Below, piece after piece: positions 54,773 to 64,000 of a DNA stretch of 64,000 bases (position 1 is the first letter of the stretch; every line of letters begins with the position of its first letter). Both the position numbers and the translations under genes were made by a program. The notes under the pieces were generated by a model. That model saw only the letters and a program-made list of their open reading frames with translations. It did no database searches and was not told the DNA's origin. Source of the DNA: Flavobacterium ajazii (lineage in GTDB: Bacteria > Bacteroidota > Bacteroidia > Flavobacteriales > Flavobacteriaceae); NCBI RefSeq assembly GCF_010614725.1, contig NZ_JAAEHL010000004.1:1-64000 (forward strand). The letters run 5' to 3'.

Positions 54773-57559
54773 TTATTTTAAAGGATTACCGTCTTTGTCT
54801 AGCGATCCAGATTTGATGATGATCATTTTGTCTAACTGAATGTATTTTTTAATCGCATCATTTACCTGTTGTAAAGTCACTTTCTCAATATCTTTCGGGT
54901 ATTGGTCGATATAATTTGGCTCTAAACCTCTCTCAACAAAACCTAAAATCGTTCTTGCCATACCATTTGTGGTAGACATTCCAACTTTAAAACTTCCTAT
55001 TAAATTGGTTTTCTTATTTTCTAATTCTGTTGCAGTAATACCGTCTTTTACCCATTTATTTACCTGAACCATTGTGGCATCCAGTCCTTTTTGAAATAAT
55101 GACGGATTGAAAGAAGCATTCACCATCCAGAAACCGCCGGTTTGAATATTTCCTCCCATTCCAGATGAAATACTATATGTCAAACCATCATTATCACGAA
55201 CAGTCTGCATCAAACGACCAGCAAAACCGGCCCCTAAAGTATAATTGGCAATGTAAAACGGAATATAATCTGCATCGGCTCTTTTTAAACCTGTATATTG
55301 TCCGATATACAATTCAGCACTTGGTTTTTCAGCAATGGTAACAACTTCTGTTTTTGCAGCTGCTTTTACGGCATCTTCAAATTTTAAAGTTTCGGAAACT
55401 CCGCCATTCCAGTTTTTAAATGATTTTTTCAAAGAAACATTCAGATTCGCTCCATCAGTATCGCCTACAATTACCAAATGCATCGATACAGGACCGAAAT
55501 ATTTTTTATGAAATGCTTTTACTTCTTCTAAAGTTGCATTTTTGATATTGGCTAAATCTTCTTCTACACTCAGGCTGTAATTTGGATTTCCTTTTGGATA
55601 AATCGCCTGAGACAAGGCAATATCTCCTCTTTCACCCGGATCATTCAGATTTTGCTGAACGTTTCCTGTGAATTGTTGTTTCACTTTCTCGAATTCTTTC
55701 TGGTCAAATAAAGGATTACGGATTTCTTCTGCCAATAAAGCAATTACCTGATCTAAATCTTTTTTAAGACATTTAAAACCAATATTTATTTTGGTTGTTG
55801 AAGCGCTTACATTTAAATTAACTCCTAACTTTTGAAGTTTTTCAGAGAATTTAAATTTATCATTCAGCGTAGTTCCTTTTGATAACATAGAAGCTGTTAA
55901 AGATGAAACCATCGGATTTTTAGTTTCATTGATAAAATTTCCTAATGAAATACTGGCAGCAACAGTAACAAAATCTTTAGCAGATGTTTTTACTGAAACC
56001 ACATCAATTCCGGCTACTTTTTCTCTCTTGAAGGCCGAAGCAGTTTTTTCAGTTACACTTTCATCAAAAGTAATTTCTGCTGTATTATTTTCTACTGAAA
56101 TTTCAGAAGGAGCCTCTTCATGTGAATGCCCTTCTTTCGGATGTCTGTAATAAAAAGGACCGTTTTCAGACATGAAATTATTGGCATGAGCCGCATCCTG
56201 ATTTTGAGCTCCGGATTGTTTCGGAATAAAATACCCCGTTGTACTTTGGTCTTCCACCAAATATTTCTGAGCTACACGTAGAACGTCAGCAGGAGTTACT
56301 TTTTTCAATCGGTCTACTCCTGTTACGAAATCGGTCCAGTCACCTGAAGCAATGGCTTCATTTAATTCTGATGCAATAACACCTGACCCGTCACGGGCTA
56401 AAATAGTCTGTGCGCTGATTTTGGCCACCACACGGTTTACCTCATCCTGAGTCACACCTTCTTTCTGAATTTTAGCTACTACTTCACTAATTTTGGCATC
56501 AATATCTTCATGTTTTGATGATGTTGGAAAACCTACTCCGATTGTAAAAAGACCTACTTCTTTAAAATTTGTAGCACTGGCATAAGCGTAAATTCCCATA
56601 CGGCTGTCCACAAAAGTTTTGTTTAAAATTGCCGATGGACCAGCGCCAATGATTTCACCTAAAATGTTCAAAGCAGGTAAATCTTCGTGCAGAGCGCCCG
56701 GAATTTTATACGCTTTATTCACAACACCCAATTCACCCGGTTTTTTAACCACAACTTTACGTGCACCGTATTGCTCAGGCTCTTCTGTGTAAGGCTGAGG
56801 CATTACGTGAGGCGCTTTTGTAATTTTACCGAAATATTTTTCGATTAATTCAAAAACATTTTCTTTTTTAAAATCACCAATAATGGTTAAAGTTGCATTA
56901 TCAGGCCAATAATACGTATTGTAGAAATTCTTTAAAACCTCAATTGGAGCTTTTTCAATATCCGATTTCCATCCGATTGTTGAATGATGATACGGATGTG
57001 CAATATAAGCCGAAGCCCAGATTTCTTTGTCCAGTAAACTGTTCGGATCGTTTTCTCCACGTTCAAATTCGTTGCGGACAACGGTCATTTCTGCTTCCTT
57101 ATCTTCTTTGGTCAATAAAGAATTGCGCATTCTGTCAGCTTCAATCTGAAGAGCCAATCCAATTTTGTCACTTGGCAGCGTTTCAAAATAATTGGTTCGG
57201 TCGTACCAGGTTGTCGCATTTAACTGTGCCCCTGTGTTTTGGAGTACATCTGTAATAGTTGTCCCGCTTTTTTTGTTGAAAGTCGGAGTCCCTTTAAACA
57301 TTAAATGTTCTAAAAGATGCGTTGATCCCGTGTTGCCCAACACTTCATGTTTAGAACCAACACGATATACAATCTGTACCGTTGCAACTGGCGAAGCGTT
57401 GTCCTGCAAAAGCAAAATATTCATTCCGTTTGGCTGATACAAATATTCTTCGATTCCGCCTAACTCTTTTATTTTCTTAAAATTATCTGATTTGCCCTGC
57501 GCAGAAACAAGCGTGCAGAAAGCCAGTGAGCAATAGCCCAGAAAGATGTATTTTTTCAT
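54773..57559 (-). CDS. M16-family (pitrilysin/insulinase) zinc peptidase, periplasmic
   Basis: The 928 residues have a signal peptide (ending VSAQ). The inverted zinc motif HLLEH lies at 81-85 with the distal Glu in VVRNEFERGEN (about 164). The first half (about 30-450) is the active M16 half. The second half (about 500-928) repeats the fold without HxxEH and contains the R/Y-type region YTLGAGFAGRLMQTVRDNDG, as in two-domain M16 proteins. It degrades peptides, probably in the periplasm. It sits between dsbD and two TlpA-type genes, downstream of susCD. Confidence 0.95.
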   Translation of the reverse strand: MKKYIFLGYCSLAFCTLVSAQGKSDNFKKIKELGGIEEYLYQPNGMNILLLQDNASPVATVQIVYRVGSKHEVLGNTGSTHLLEHLMFKGTPTFNKKSGTTITDVLQNTGAQLNATTWYDRTNYFETLPSDKIGLALQIEADRMRNSLLTKEDKEAEMTVVRNEFERGENDPNSLLDKEIWASAYIAHPYHHSTIGWKSDIEKAPIEVLKNFYNTYYWPDNATLTIIGDFKKENVFELIEKYFGKITKAPHVMPQPYTEEPEQYGARKVVVKKPGELGVVNKAYKIPGALHEDLPALNILGEIIGAGPSAILNKTFVDSRMGIYAYASATNFKEVGLFTIGVGFPTSSKHEDIDAKISEVVAKIQKEGVTQDEVNRVVAKISAQTILARDGSGVIASELNEAIASGDWTDFVTGVDRLKKVTPADVLRVAQKYLVEDQSTTGYFIPKQSGAQNQDAAHANNFMSENGPFYYRHPKEGHSHEEAPSEISVENNTAEITFDESVTEKTASAFKREKVAGIDVVSVKTSAKDFVTVAASISLGNFINETKNPMVSSLTASMLSKGTTLNDKFKFSEKLQKLGVNLNVSASTTKINIGFKCLKKDLDQVIALLAEEIRNPLFDQKEFEKVKQQFTGNVQQNLNDPGERGDIALSQAIYPKGNPNYSLSVEEDLANIKNATLEEVKAFHKKYFGPVSMHLVIVGDTDGANLNVSLKKSFKNWNGGVSETLKFEDAVKAAAKTEVVTIAEKPSAELYIGQYTGLKRADADYIPFYIANYTLGAGFAGRLMQTVRDNDGLTYSISSGMGGNIQTGGFWMVNASFNPSLFQKGLDATMVQVNKWVKDGITATELENKKTNLIGSFKVGMSTTNGMARTILGFVERGLEPNYIDQYPKDIEKVTLQQVNDAIKKYIQLDKMIIIKSGSLDKDGNPLK

Positions 57560-57606
57560 TTGTTTTGATATTTTTTTGAAGAAATTTATAATTCGCTATT
57601 TGGTTT

Positions 57607-57742
57607 AAACACATAGAATCATAGTTTTTGTAACCGTAAAAAGACTTTTCACTTATTCAAAAAAACATAGCTATGTGTTGAGAAATGTGTTTCTCTTTTA
57701 TATCCTTTTTGAAAAGAAATAAATCTATGTTTCTATGTGTTT
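57607..57742. repeat. MITE-like intergenic repeat, copy 1
   Basis: This 136-bp element begins AAACACATAGAATCATAG and ends CTATGTTTCTATGTGTTT, which are inverted copies of each other. A related element lies at 58935-59083, with the interior partly alike (AAAAGACTTTTCACT against AAAAGTCATTTCACT). It has no coding potential. Confidence 0.7.
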
Positions 57743-57773
57743 AATTTTGTTGAATTATAAATCAATTTAGTTT

Positions 57774-58904
57774 TTATGATTTACTGAAAATCTCTTTCAG
57801 TTTAGACTGAAGTTCAGCTTCTCTAAGGTTTTTAGCCACAATTTTTCCGTCTGGGCCAATCAGATAGTTTGTCGGTACTAATTTTACGCCGTACAAAACA
57901 GCAGCTTCGTTTTTCCAGCCTTTAAGATCTGAAACGTGCGTCCAGGTTAAACCGTCTTTTTCGATTGCTTTTTCCCAAAGATTCTTTTTATCATCTAATG
58001 AAACCCCCAAAACATCAAATCCTTTGTCGTGGTATGTTTTGTATGCCAAGACTACATTTGGGTTTTCTTTTCGGCATGGTCCACACCAACTTGCCCAAAA
58101 ATCAACCAATACATATTTTCCTTTATAATCAGATAATTTTACCACTTTTCCGTTCACATCAGTTTGAGAAAATTGTGGCGCTGCAACTCCTACAGCTGTT
58201 TTATTATTGAGCTCGATTCCTTCTTTTATTTTTTTACCAAAATACGAGCCTTGCACCTCAGGAGTCAAAACCGCAAAATATTCAGTTACCTGTTCCGGAG
58301 TTCCGTAAGTTACCAGACGATCATCCAAAACCAAAGCTCCTGCAAGCTGATCTTTGTGTGATTTGATAAATTTAAAAGTCAGGTCGTCTGCCAGCACTTG
58401 CAAATCAGCGAAACGTTTGTCAATATCTTTTTGCTGTTCCGGTGATAATTTAACTTTTCCGTTTTGCGATAATGAATCCGAAAGCTTGTAAATAGGACCT
58501 GCAATATTCTGTACTTTTTTAAATTCGTTTTTATAGAATGAACCATAAATTGAATCCTGAATTGCTCCTGATAATTTTGCCATATAAACAGAATCTTTAT
58601 GAGCAGTAAATTCAATAGTTTCATTAGCAAGTATAAAAACTTTACCGTATTCCTGTCCTTTTAGTTTAATACTGTATCGCAAAGGCTCTTCCACTTTTCC
58701 TGCAAAGCTAAATTTGCCGTCAACGATTTTTGCAGAATCTTTAACAACGGTTTGGTCACCATCAAGAAATTCTAAATAAATCATTCCGTCCTTTTGTCCC
58801 GGAATGTTTCCGTTAATCGTAAAACCTTCCTGTTTCGAGCAGGAGGTAATTGCGGCCGCAAGCGTTAAAGCTGCCAAACCCGATTTTAAGATTGTATTTT
58901 TCAT
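57774..58904 (-). CDS. TlpA-family thiol-disulfide lipoprotein with DUF4369
   Basis: The 376 residues have a lipoprotein signal (LAAAITSC, Cys22). A DUF4369 domain (about 27-125) starts FTINGNIPGQKDGMIYLEF. A helical linker follows, then a thioredoxin-like AhpC/TlpA domain (about 238-376) with the active site FWASWCGPCRKE (Cys274/Cys277) and the cis-Pro region LVPTNYLIG. It reduces disulfides in the periplasm, or at the outer-membrane inner face if lipidated. It is a paralogue of the protein encoded next at 59099-60304. Confidence 0.94.
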   Translation of the reverse strand: MKNTILKSGLAALTLAAAITSCSKQEGFTINGNIPGQKDGMIYLEFLDGDQTVVKDSAKIVDGKFSFAGKVEEPLRYSIKLKGQEYGKVFILANETIEFTAHKDSVYMAKLSGAIQDSIYGSFYKNEFKKVQNIAGPIYKLSDSLSQNGKVKLSPEQQKDIDKRFADLQVLADDLTFKFIKSHKDQLAGALVLDDRLVTYGTPEQVTEYFAVLTPEVQGSYFGKKIKEGIELNNKTAVGVAAPQFSQTDVNGKVVKLSDYKGKYVLVDFWASWCGPCRKENPNVVLAYKTYHDKGFDVLGVSLDDKKNLWEKAIEKDGLTWTHVSDLKGWKNEAAVLYGVKLVPTNYLIGPDGKIVAKNLREAELQSKLKEIFSKS

Positions 58905-58934
58905 GCTGCTATTTTTTTATTTAAAATTTCGATG

Positions 58935-59083
58935 TTTAAACACATAGAAACATAGATTTGAAGCTTTTAAAAAAGTCATTTCACTAATTTAAAAGACATA
59001 TAGAATGCTCTAATGTGAGAGAAATAAATTTCTCTTTTTATTCTGACTTTCACATATAAAACTATGTTTCTATGTGGTTAAAA
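58935..59083. repeat. MITE-like intergenic repeat, copy 2
   Basis: This 149-bp element has the ends AAACACATAGAAACATAG and CTATGTTTCTATGTGGTT, inverted copies of each other and nearly equal to those of copy 1 at 57607-57742. It lies between the two tlpA-type genes. Confidence 0.7.
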
Positions 59084-59098
59084 ATTAGCTTTAAATTA

Positions 59099-60304
59099 TT
59101 ATGATTTCAATAATTCTTTTAATTTTTCTTCTAATGCGGCACCTCTCAAATTATCGCTGATAATAACACCTTTACTGTCTACTAAATAAGTTGCCGGAAT
59201 TGCTTTTACATTAAACGATTTACTTACTTTATCATCGTCGTGCAAGTTTGGCCATTGCATATTTTCCTGTCCTAATGCTTTTTGCCATGCTTTTTCGTCT
59301 TTATCAATAGAAATGCTTAAAATTTCAAAACCTTTTGCTGCATATTCTGCATAAGCTGTTTTTAAATTTGGAATTTCTTTACGGCATGGTCCACACCATG
59401 AAGCCCAGAAATCAATCAGAATATATTTTTTCCCTTTTACAATGTCTTTTACATTGTATGGTTTTCCGTCTTTGTCTTTTAAATTGAAAGCGGCAACACT
59501 TGTCCCAATTAATGATTTTGGATTCAGATCTTTATCTGCAACTTGTCCGTAATAACTTTTTTTAGCAACGTCTGAAAACTGCTCATAAATTGGTTTTTGT
59601 TCCGGTGTAAAATAACTGTACTGAGTCATCATAAAAAATGGCCCCCACCAGGAATCTTTATGTTTTGTAATTACATCATTTGTTGTTTTTTCTACTTTAG
59701 TAAAAAATGCTTTTTCATCAGCCTCAAATTTTTTCCAAACCGGAAGATTTTGAAGAGAATCTGCTGTTTTTGTGTTTTTATCTTTTCTTGCAGCGCCTAT
59801 TAATTTGCTCAATTCGTTTGACTCTTTGGTATGATAAGCAGTATAATCTTTCTCAAGTTCATCTCTGAAAGCAGTTTCCTTTTTATAATAATCATGTGAT
59901 TTAGAACCTGTAACAGAGACGTCTTTAAAGCTTATATATTCTCCCTCCTGAGTTGAAACACTTCCCTGAGCGCTCACGCTTATTTTCGCATTTTCAGTCA
60001 TTACGGCAATACTTCCTTTGTTTTTACCAAAAATGAGGTAGAAAAAACGTGGCTCATTTAATTTTCCTGTAAACGTAAATTTTCCGTCTTTAAGAATGGT
60101 CTTAGCAATTGGAGATTCTGATGAATGTGTTGCGCCCGGAACTAATTCTACTGCTGTTCCGTCTGCAAGACCTGTTATAGTCCCATCAATAGTATAAGAC
60201 GTTGCGGCAGGGGCTGCTGTTTTTTTCTTTTGTGCCTGAGTATTGTTTGAAAAAACAAACAGACAGATACATAATCCTAATATTTTATATTTAATTGTAT
60301 TCAT
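59099..60304 (-). CDS. TlpA-family thiol-disulfide protein with DUF4369
   Basis: The 401 residues have a signal peptide ending NTQAQ, so it is periplasmic rather than lipid-anchored. A DUF4369 domain (about 36-130) starts YTIDGTITGLADGTAVEL. The C-terminal thioredoxin domain (about 265-401) has FWASWCGPCRKE with Cys304/Cys307 and IPATYLVDSKGVI. It follows the susD gene by 70 bp on the same strand. It is similar in plan to the 376-aa protein downstream, and the pair probably arose by duplication. Both could receive electrons from the DsbD-like protein. Confidence 0.94.
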   Translation of the reverse strand: MNTIKYKILGLCICLFVFSNNTQAQKKKTAAPAATSYTIDGTITGLADGTAVELVPGATHSSESPIAKTILKDGKFTFTGKLNEPRFFYLIFGKNKGSIAVMTENAKISVSAQGSVSTQEGEYISFKDVSVTGSKSHDYYKKETAFRDELEKDYTAYHTKESNELSKLIGAARKDKNTKTADSLQNLPVWKKFEADEKAFFTKVEKTTNDVITKHKDSWWGPFFMMTQYSYFTPEQKPIYEQFSDVAKKSYYGQVADKDLNPKSLIGTSVAAFNLKDKDGKPYNVKDIVKGKKYILIDFWASWCGPCRKEIPNLKTAYAEYAAKGFEILSISIDKDEKAWQKALGQENMQWPNLHDDDKVSKSFNVKAIPATYLVDSKGVIISDNLRGAALEEKLKELLKS

Positions 60305-60374
60305 TTTTGATTGATATTTTTAGAATAAAGCTCCCCTTTCGGAGATTCCTAATCAGGAAGCTTTGTTAAGTTAA

Positions 60375-61778
60375 TTATTTAGGAACGTTTTGTGTTAATG
60401 TTCCATTCCCCGGATTACTGGTAGCTCCAAGTGGGAAAGGCATTGTCCACATATGTGATGTTGAAGACAAATTATAAGTAGTTCCTTCAGAAACTTTAGA
60501 CAAACTAAACGGATAAGTTCCCTCTGCATTCAAACGACGCGCATCGGCAAATGGAATTAGCGTTAAGATAAGTTCGTTACGCTTTGTTTTGAAAATTGCA
60601 TTTAAAGCGGTTGTCTTGTCTGCTGTCGAAATATCAGTATAATCAGCAGGAAGAATACGGGTTTTACGAACGGTGTTTAAAACAGTTAATGCATCTGTAA
60701 TTTTATTATCACGAGCCAAACACTCTGCTTTGATTAAATATACTTCGACAGTTGTAATTCCTCCGAAATTATACATTCCAGACAATGTTGAATAGTAATA
60801 AGTATCGGCACCTACTGTTCTTAATTTCCAACGTGATTTAAAACGTACATCCCCCGTTTCAAAACGAGCAGCTCTGTCTACCGGAATACTTAATTCTCTT
60901 CCTAAAGAATAAGAAGAACCGTGTCTGAAAGTATAATTTTCGACATAATTATACCCCATCGGTGATGCTACCGTTGTATACGAATTAGGTGTGTCAATTA
61001 ATGTTTTATTTGTATTATAAAAGGTAACCCAGTCGTACAATTTATTGTTTTCTGCCAAAGCTAAATCAGCATATTTTAAAGCTTCTGTATAATTATTCAT
61101 TTGTAAATACACACGAGCCGAAAAAGCATAACCAGCTCCTAAATTTGGATGTAAAGCCGTTACGGAAACTTTTGGTAAATACGGAATAGCTTCGTTTACA
61201 TCTTTTAAAATGAAATCATACATTTCCTGAATCGTTACCTGCTTGCTTGGAGCATTAATACTAGCACTGGTAATCAAGGGAACAGATAATTTAGATGCAT
61301 TGGCTGTAGTATACGTATCTGCATAAAAATTGGTCAAATTAAAATAAGACATAGCACGCAACATTTTTGCCTGTGCCCAAAGAATTCTTTGATCCGCTTC
61401 AGTCGCTTCTGTGGTTGTTAAAGCATTTTCAATAATCAAATTAAAGGTTGAAATTCCAGCATAAGTTCTGTAATAGGTAGTTTCATCCGCCTGATTTAAT
61501 TCTATACGATTGGCATTTTCATCCCAAAAATAATTAGCATTCGTCAATCTGTAGTAGGCCAGATTCGCAGCTGTTTGAAACCTATCGTTCATCAAGTTTA
61601 ATGCTTGTTCAACATTCACCTGCTGGTTAGTATATTCATCTCTGATGAAAGCCTCATAATCTGCCAAAGTTGTAGGTGTTTTAGAACCTTTTGGCACATC
61701 ATCTAAATAATCGTCACAAGAAGCAAAAGTGATTCCTAATGCTAAAACGCAAAGTATATTTTTATATAGATTTTTCAT
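60375..61778 (-). CDS. SusD/RagB-family surface lipoprotein (third)
   Basis: The 467 residues have a lipoprotein signal (LALGITFASC) followed by DDYLDDVPKGSKTPTTLADY. SusD-like helices follow (YRTYAGISTFNLIIENAL, AQAKMLRAMSYFNLTNFYAD, ARVYLQMNNYTEALKYADLA). The C-terminal SusD pattern is partly seen in VEVYLIKAECLARDNKITDA and FKTKRNELILTLIPFADARRLN. It is shorter than the other two SusD proteins of the window, in the RagB-like size range. It lies 17 bp after its susC partner. Confidence 0.94.
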   Translation of the reverse strand: MKNLYKNILCVLALGITFASCDDYLDDVPKGSKTPTTLADYEAFIRDEYTNQQVNVEQALNLMNDRFQTAANLAYYRLTNANYFWDENANRIELNQADETTYYRTYAGISTFNLIIENALTTTEATEADQRILWAQAKMLRAMSYFNLTNFYADTYTTANASKLSVPLITSASINAPSKQVTIQEMYDFILKDVNEAIPYLPKVSVTALHPNLGAGYAFSARVYLQMNNYTEALKYADLALAENNKLYDWVTFYNTNKTLIDTPNSYTTVASPMGYNYVENYTFRHGSSYSLGRELSIPVDRAARFETGDVRFKSRWKLRTVGADTYYYSTLSGMYNFGGITTVEVYLIKAECLARDNKITDALTVLNTVRKTRILPADYTDISTADKTTALNAIFKTKRNELILTLIPFADARRLNAEGTYPFSLSKVSEGTTYNLSSTSHMWTMPFPLGATSNPGNGTLTQNVPK

Positions 61779-61795
61779 TGTATCTTCTTTTAAAA

Positions 61796-64000
61796 TTAGA
61801 AATTAACATTTACACCCATTACAAAACTCGGCGATTGGAAACCGCCCAACATGTATTTAGCGTCTCTGCTTTTTGCCCAGGTGTATACGTTTTCAGCATT
61901 CAAATTAAAACGCACATTGTCTAAGTTTACTTTTCTGACTAACTCTTTTGGCATTTGATATCCCAGCGAAACATTACTTAATCTTACATTTGAAGCATCC
62001 AAAATATTAATGTCTGCATAACGATAAATATCACGTGAAGCACTGTTAAAATCAGATTCATACTCATAAACCACACGAGGAATATTAGTGAATGCCTCGT
62101 CCCCAGGTTGTTGCCAAGCATTTACAATGTCTTTATTTATCACAGTGATGTCTGCCACATAGCCTCCCATTGCACTATTATAATTATTATTTAACATTGG
62201 TAAAAAGGTATTTCTAACTTTATGGCCTAACTCATAAATGAATAAGGCAGATAAAGAGAAGTTTTTGTACGCAACTGAAGTATGGAAAGATCCTGTATGT
62301 GTAGGCACAGTAGAACCATAATCCTTAATAGCATCTAAATCTGCAGGATTATAAATTACAGTATTTCCAGAAGCATCATAAACCTGTGGTAAACCTGTAC
62401 TGCTTAATCCCGCCCATTTGTATCCATAAATTGAGGTATAATTTTTACCAATTCTAGGATAAGCTGATGGGTAATCCAACTGTAAATAATATACTGGAGC
62501 TTTTACATTTACATAAGTTACTTCATTTTTATTATTCGCATACAAAACGGATGCGTCCCAATTAAATGAAGGTGTTTTTATAATAGATCCTCTTAAACTT
62601 ACTTCAAAACCTTTGTTGGTCATTTCCCCATTGTTGATTTTGTAGGTAGAATACCCCCAACCTTCTGTTGGAATTCCGGTAGTACTCGCTAATAAATCTT
62701 CTCCTTTTTTGTTGTATACATCAAGAGTTCCGCCCAATCTGCTTTTGAATAATTCAAAATCTAAACCAATGTTGGTTGTAGTGGTTTTTTCCCATGATAA
62801 CTCAGGATTTGGTCTTGAATTTACTCCACCATACATACCTCCAACATTGGTATTCGCATAATAATAAGCTGTTAGATATGGTGCCGAATCTTTGGCTACG
62901 TTACCACCAATACCATATGAACCACGAAGTTTTAAGGCATCAACCCAGGAAACTTTAAAAAACGATTCTTTATCAATATTCCATCCTGCACCCGCAGACC
63001 AAGTTGGTTTGTTTTGGTATTTATTATCGGTTCCCCAAAGGTTTGAACGATCCCAACGCAAACTTCCTGTAAATGAGTATTTCGCATCATAAACATATCC
63101 AGCTGTACTATAAAATGATACATAGCGGTTTTGAAATTCCTTTTCGGCAGAAAAATCATTTTGAGTCATATAACCACTAAATACACTTCCGTAAACTCCC
63201 AGCAGACTAGCTTGGTTTACCGGTGTAAAAGACAATGTTTGCTCATCCCAACCATAACGGGTATCGTCTCTGTATTCGGCTTTATTATGACGGATTTCCA
63301 TACCTGCAATAGCAGATACATCATGTTTATCATTAAAAGTCTGTCCAAAATTTAACTGCTGACGGAAATTGTAAGCATTCGTAAATTGATTGGTTTCTTT
63401 TAAAATATCACCATAAGGCAAGTTATAGACTGCTTTATTGCTAGCAATCGTTACCATTCCGTTTACTTGGCTTCTAACGCTGAACGATTCTTTTTCTCTT
63501 AAATAATTGGTACGATCTACACCATATTCATATTGAAACATTGCGTTATAGGTAAACGCTTTGCTAAACTTTACATTGAATTTGGCAAACGTTCTGTTCA
63601 TGAAACTTTTAGTCTCGCTTACATTTCGTCCCAACTCTTCCATTGGTGTGATGTCCATATTATACAAACCATAGTTTTGTATAGATTGCAAAGTAAAATT
63701 ATTATAACGAGAAGCTGCTGTAGAGGTAAAATAAGAACCATCATTATTAACCAACTGGTTATAAGGCTGAATCTTAAATCCTGGACTTAGTGCATTGTAA
63801 TTTTGCAGATCTCCTTTACCGAAGTTGATATATGTTCCCAAATCTACAGACAGCCAACTGTTAATTTGTGTTGAGTTTTTTAAGTTAATACCAACTGTTT
63901 CGTTTTCAGAATAAATATCTTCTAATTTATTGTTCTTATAAGTTAAGGATGCATTAAAACTATTGCTTTCAGATGCTTTGCCTAAACTCAGGTTGTGCTG
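61796..64000 (-). CDS. SusC/RagA-family TonB-dependent transporter, C-terminal part (runs off right edge)
   Basis: The minus-strand frame is open from the right edge to a stop at 61796, giving about 735 residues. The first ATG (63841) is internal. The residues before it (QHNLSLGKASESNSFNASLT) are typical barrel sequence, so the true start and the plug lie outside the window. Barrel landmarks include LRWDRSNLWGTDNKYQN, LRGSYGIGGNVAKDS, WEKTTTTNIGLDFEL and the end FVMGVNVNF with a terminal Phe. The partner SusD follows after 17 bp. TlpA, M16 and DsbD genes downstream suggest a peptide-related or redox-related ligand rather than a glycan, which is inference. Confidence 0.95.
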   Translation of the reverse strand, partial: QHNLSLGKASESNSFNASLTYKNNKLEDIYSENETVGINLKNSTQINSWLSVDLGTYINFGKGDLQNYNALSPGFKIQPYNQLVNNDGSYFTSTAASRYNNFTLQSIQNYGLYNMDITPMEELGRNVSETKSFMNRTFAKFNVKFSKAFTYNAMFQYEYGVDRTNYLREKESFSVRSQVNGMVTIASNKAVYNLPYGDILKETNQFTNAYNFRQQLNFGQTFNDKHDVSAIAGMEIRHNKAEYRDDTRYGWDEQTLSFTPVNQASLLGVYGSVFSGYMTQNDFSAEKEFQNRYVSFYSTAGYVYDAKYSFTGSLRWDRSNLWGTDNKYQNKPTWSAGAGWNIDKESFFKVSWVDALKLRGSYGIGGNVAKDSAPYLTAYYYANTNVGGMYGGVNSRPNPELSWEKTTTTNIGLDFELFKSRLGGTLDVYNKKGEDLLASTTGIPTEGWGYSTYKINNGEMTNKGFEVSLRGSIIKTPSFNWDASVLYANNKNEVTYVNVKAPVYYLQLDYPSAYPRIGKNYTSIYGYKWAGLSSTGLPQVYDASGNTVIYNPADLDAIKDYGSTVPTHTGSFHTSVAYKNFSLSALFIYELGHKVRNTFLPMLNNNYNSAMGGYVADITVINKDIVNAWQQPGDEAFTNIPRVVYEYESDFNSASRDIYRYADINILDASNVRLSNVSLGYQMPKELVRKVNLDNVRFNLNAENVYTWAKSRDAKYMLGGFQSPSFVMGVNVNF

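Noticed and set aside
63839..63841. ATG at 63841 as the start of the SusC gene
   Set aside because: The frame continues to the window edge with typical barrel sequence, so the gene is cut by the window and this ATG is internal.

Overview
The window looks like a chromosomal segment of a flavobacterium (phylum Bacteroidota, most likely Flavobacterium or a close relative). The reasons are low G+C, TAnnTTTG-type promoter boxes, no clear Shine-Dalgarno sequences, three SusC/SusD pairs, many lipoproteins with an acidic residue after the lipidated cysteine, DUF4369-TlpA proteins, and DUF6443-type Rhs/YD-repeat proteins. No rRNA, tRNA or CRISPR array was seen.

Region 1 (1-5131, minus strand) is a two-gene Rhs/YD set. 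A 1229-aa secreted SpvB/YD-like protein ends in two Ig-like ASH/HYDIN-type domains. It is followed by the start of a DUF6443 Rhs protein that runs off the left edge. Region 2 (5512-15448, minus strand) is a compact 11-gene type II secretion/type IV pilus-like operon: major pseudopilin, short A24 prepilin peptidase, GspE, secretin, PilM/N-, PilO- and PilP-like proteins, three more pilin-like proteins and GspF. Region 3 (15882-31601, plus strand) diverges from it. It holds a YadA-head-like repeat protein, a membrane-anchored Skp/OmpH-like chaperone, a lipoprotein and a second two-gene Rhs set. The second Rhs protein of that set ends in a predicted HExxH metallopeptidase toxin, followed 2 bp later by a multi-pass membrane protein that is probably its immunity protein. 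Downstream lies a graveyard of displaced toxin cassettes: an orphan toxin-tip fragment, a REP-associated tyrosine transposase with 55-bp inverted ends, a second tip with an in-frame stop plus its putative immunity gene, and a lipase tip with the Rhs junction motif plus an ankyrin-repeat lipoprotein. Tandem repeats and a terminator close the region.

Region 4 (32304-34008) holds two lipoproteins. Region 5 (34896-50123, plus strand) is a seven-gene Sus-like operon: FAS1, SusC, SusD, FAS1, FAS1, SusC, SusD. It lacks glycoside hydrolases and is preceded by tandem decamer repeats that look like an operator. Region 6 (50555-64000, minus strand) holds a third susCD pair (susC runs off the right edge), two DUF4369-TlpA thioredoxins, a periplasmic M16 peptidase, a DsbD-like protein, a class V aminotransferase and a GNAT acetyltransferase. 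Two copies of a MITE-like intergenic repeat sit among them.

The most interesting feature is the arrangement of regions 1-3. A complete-looking T2SS/T4P-like machine is flanked on both sides by two-gene Rhs toxin sets, with its own chaperone and lipoprotein genes. I infer, without proof, that it may be a dedicated export or display system for Rhs polymorphic toxins.
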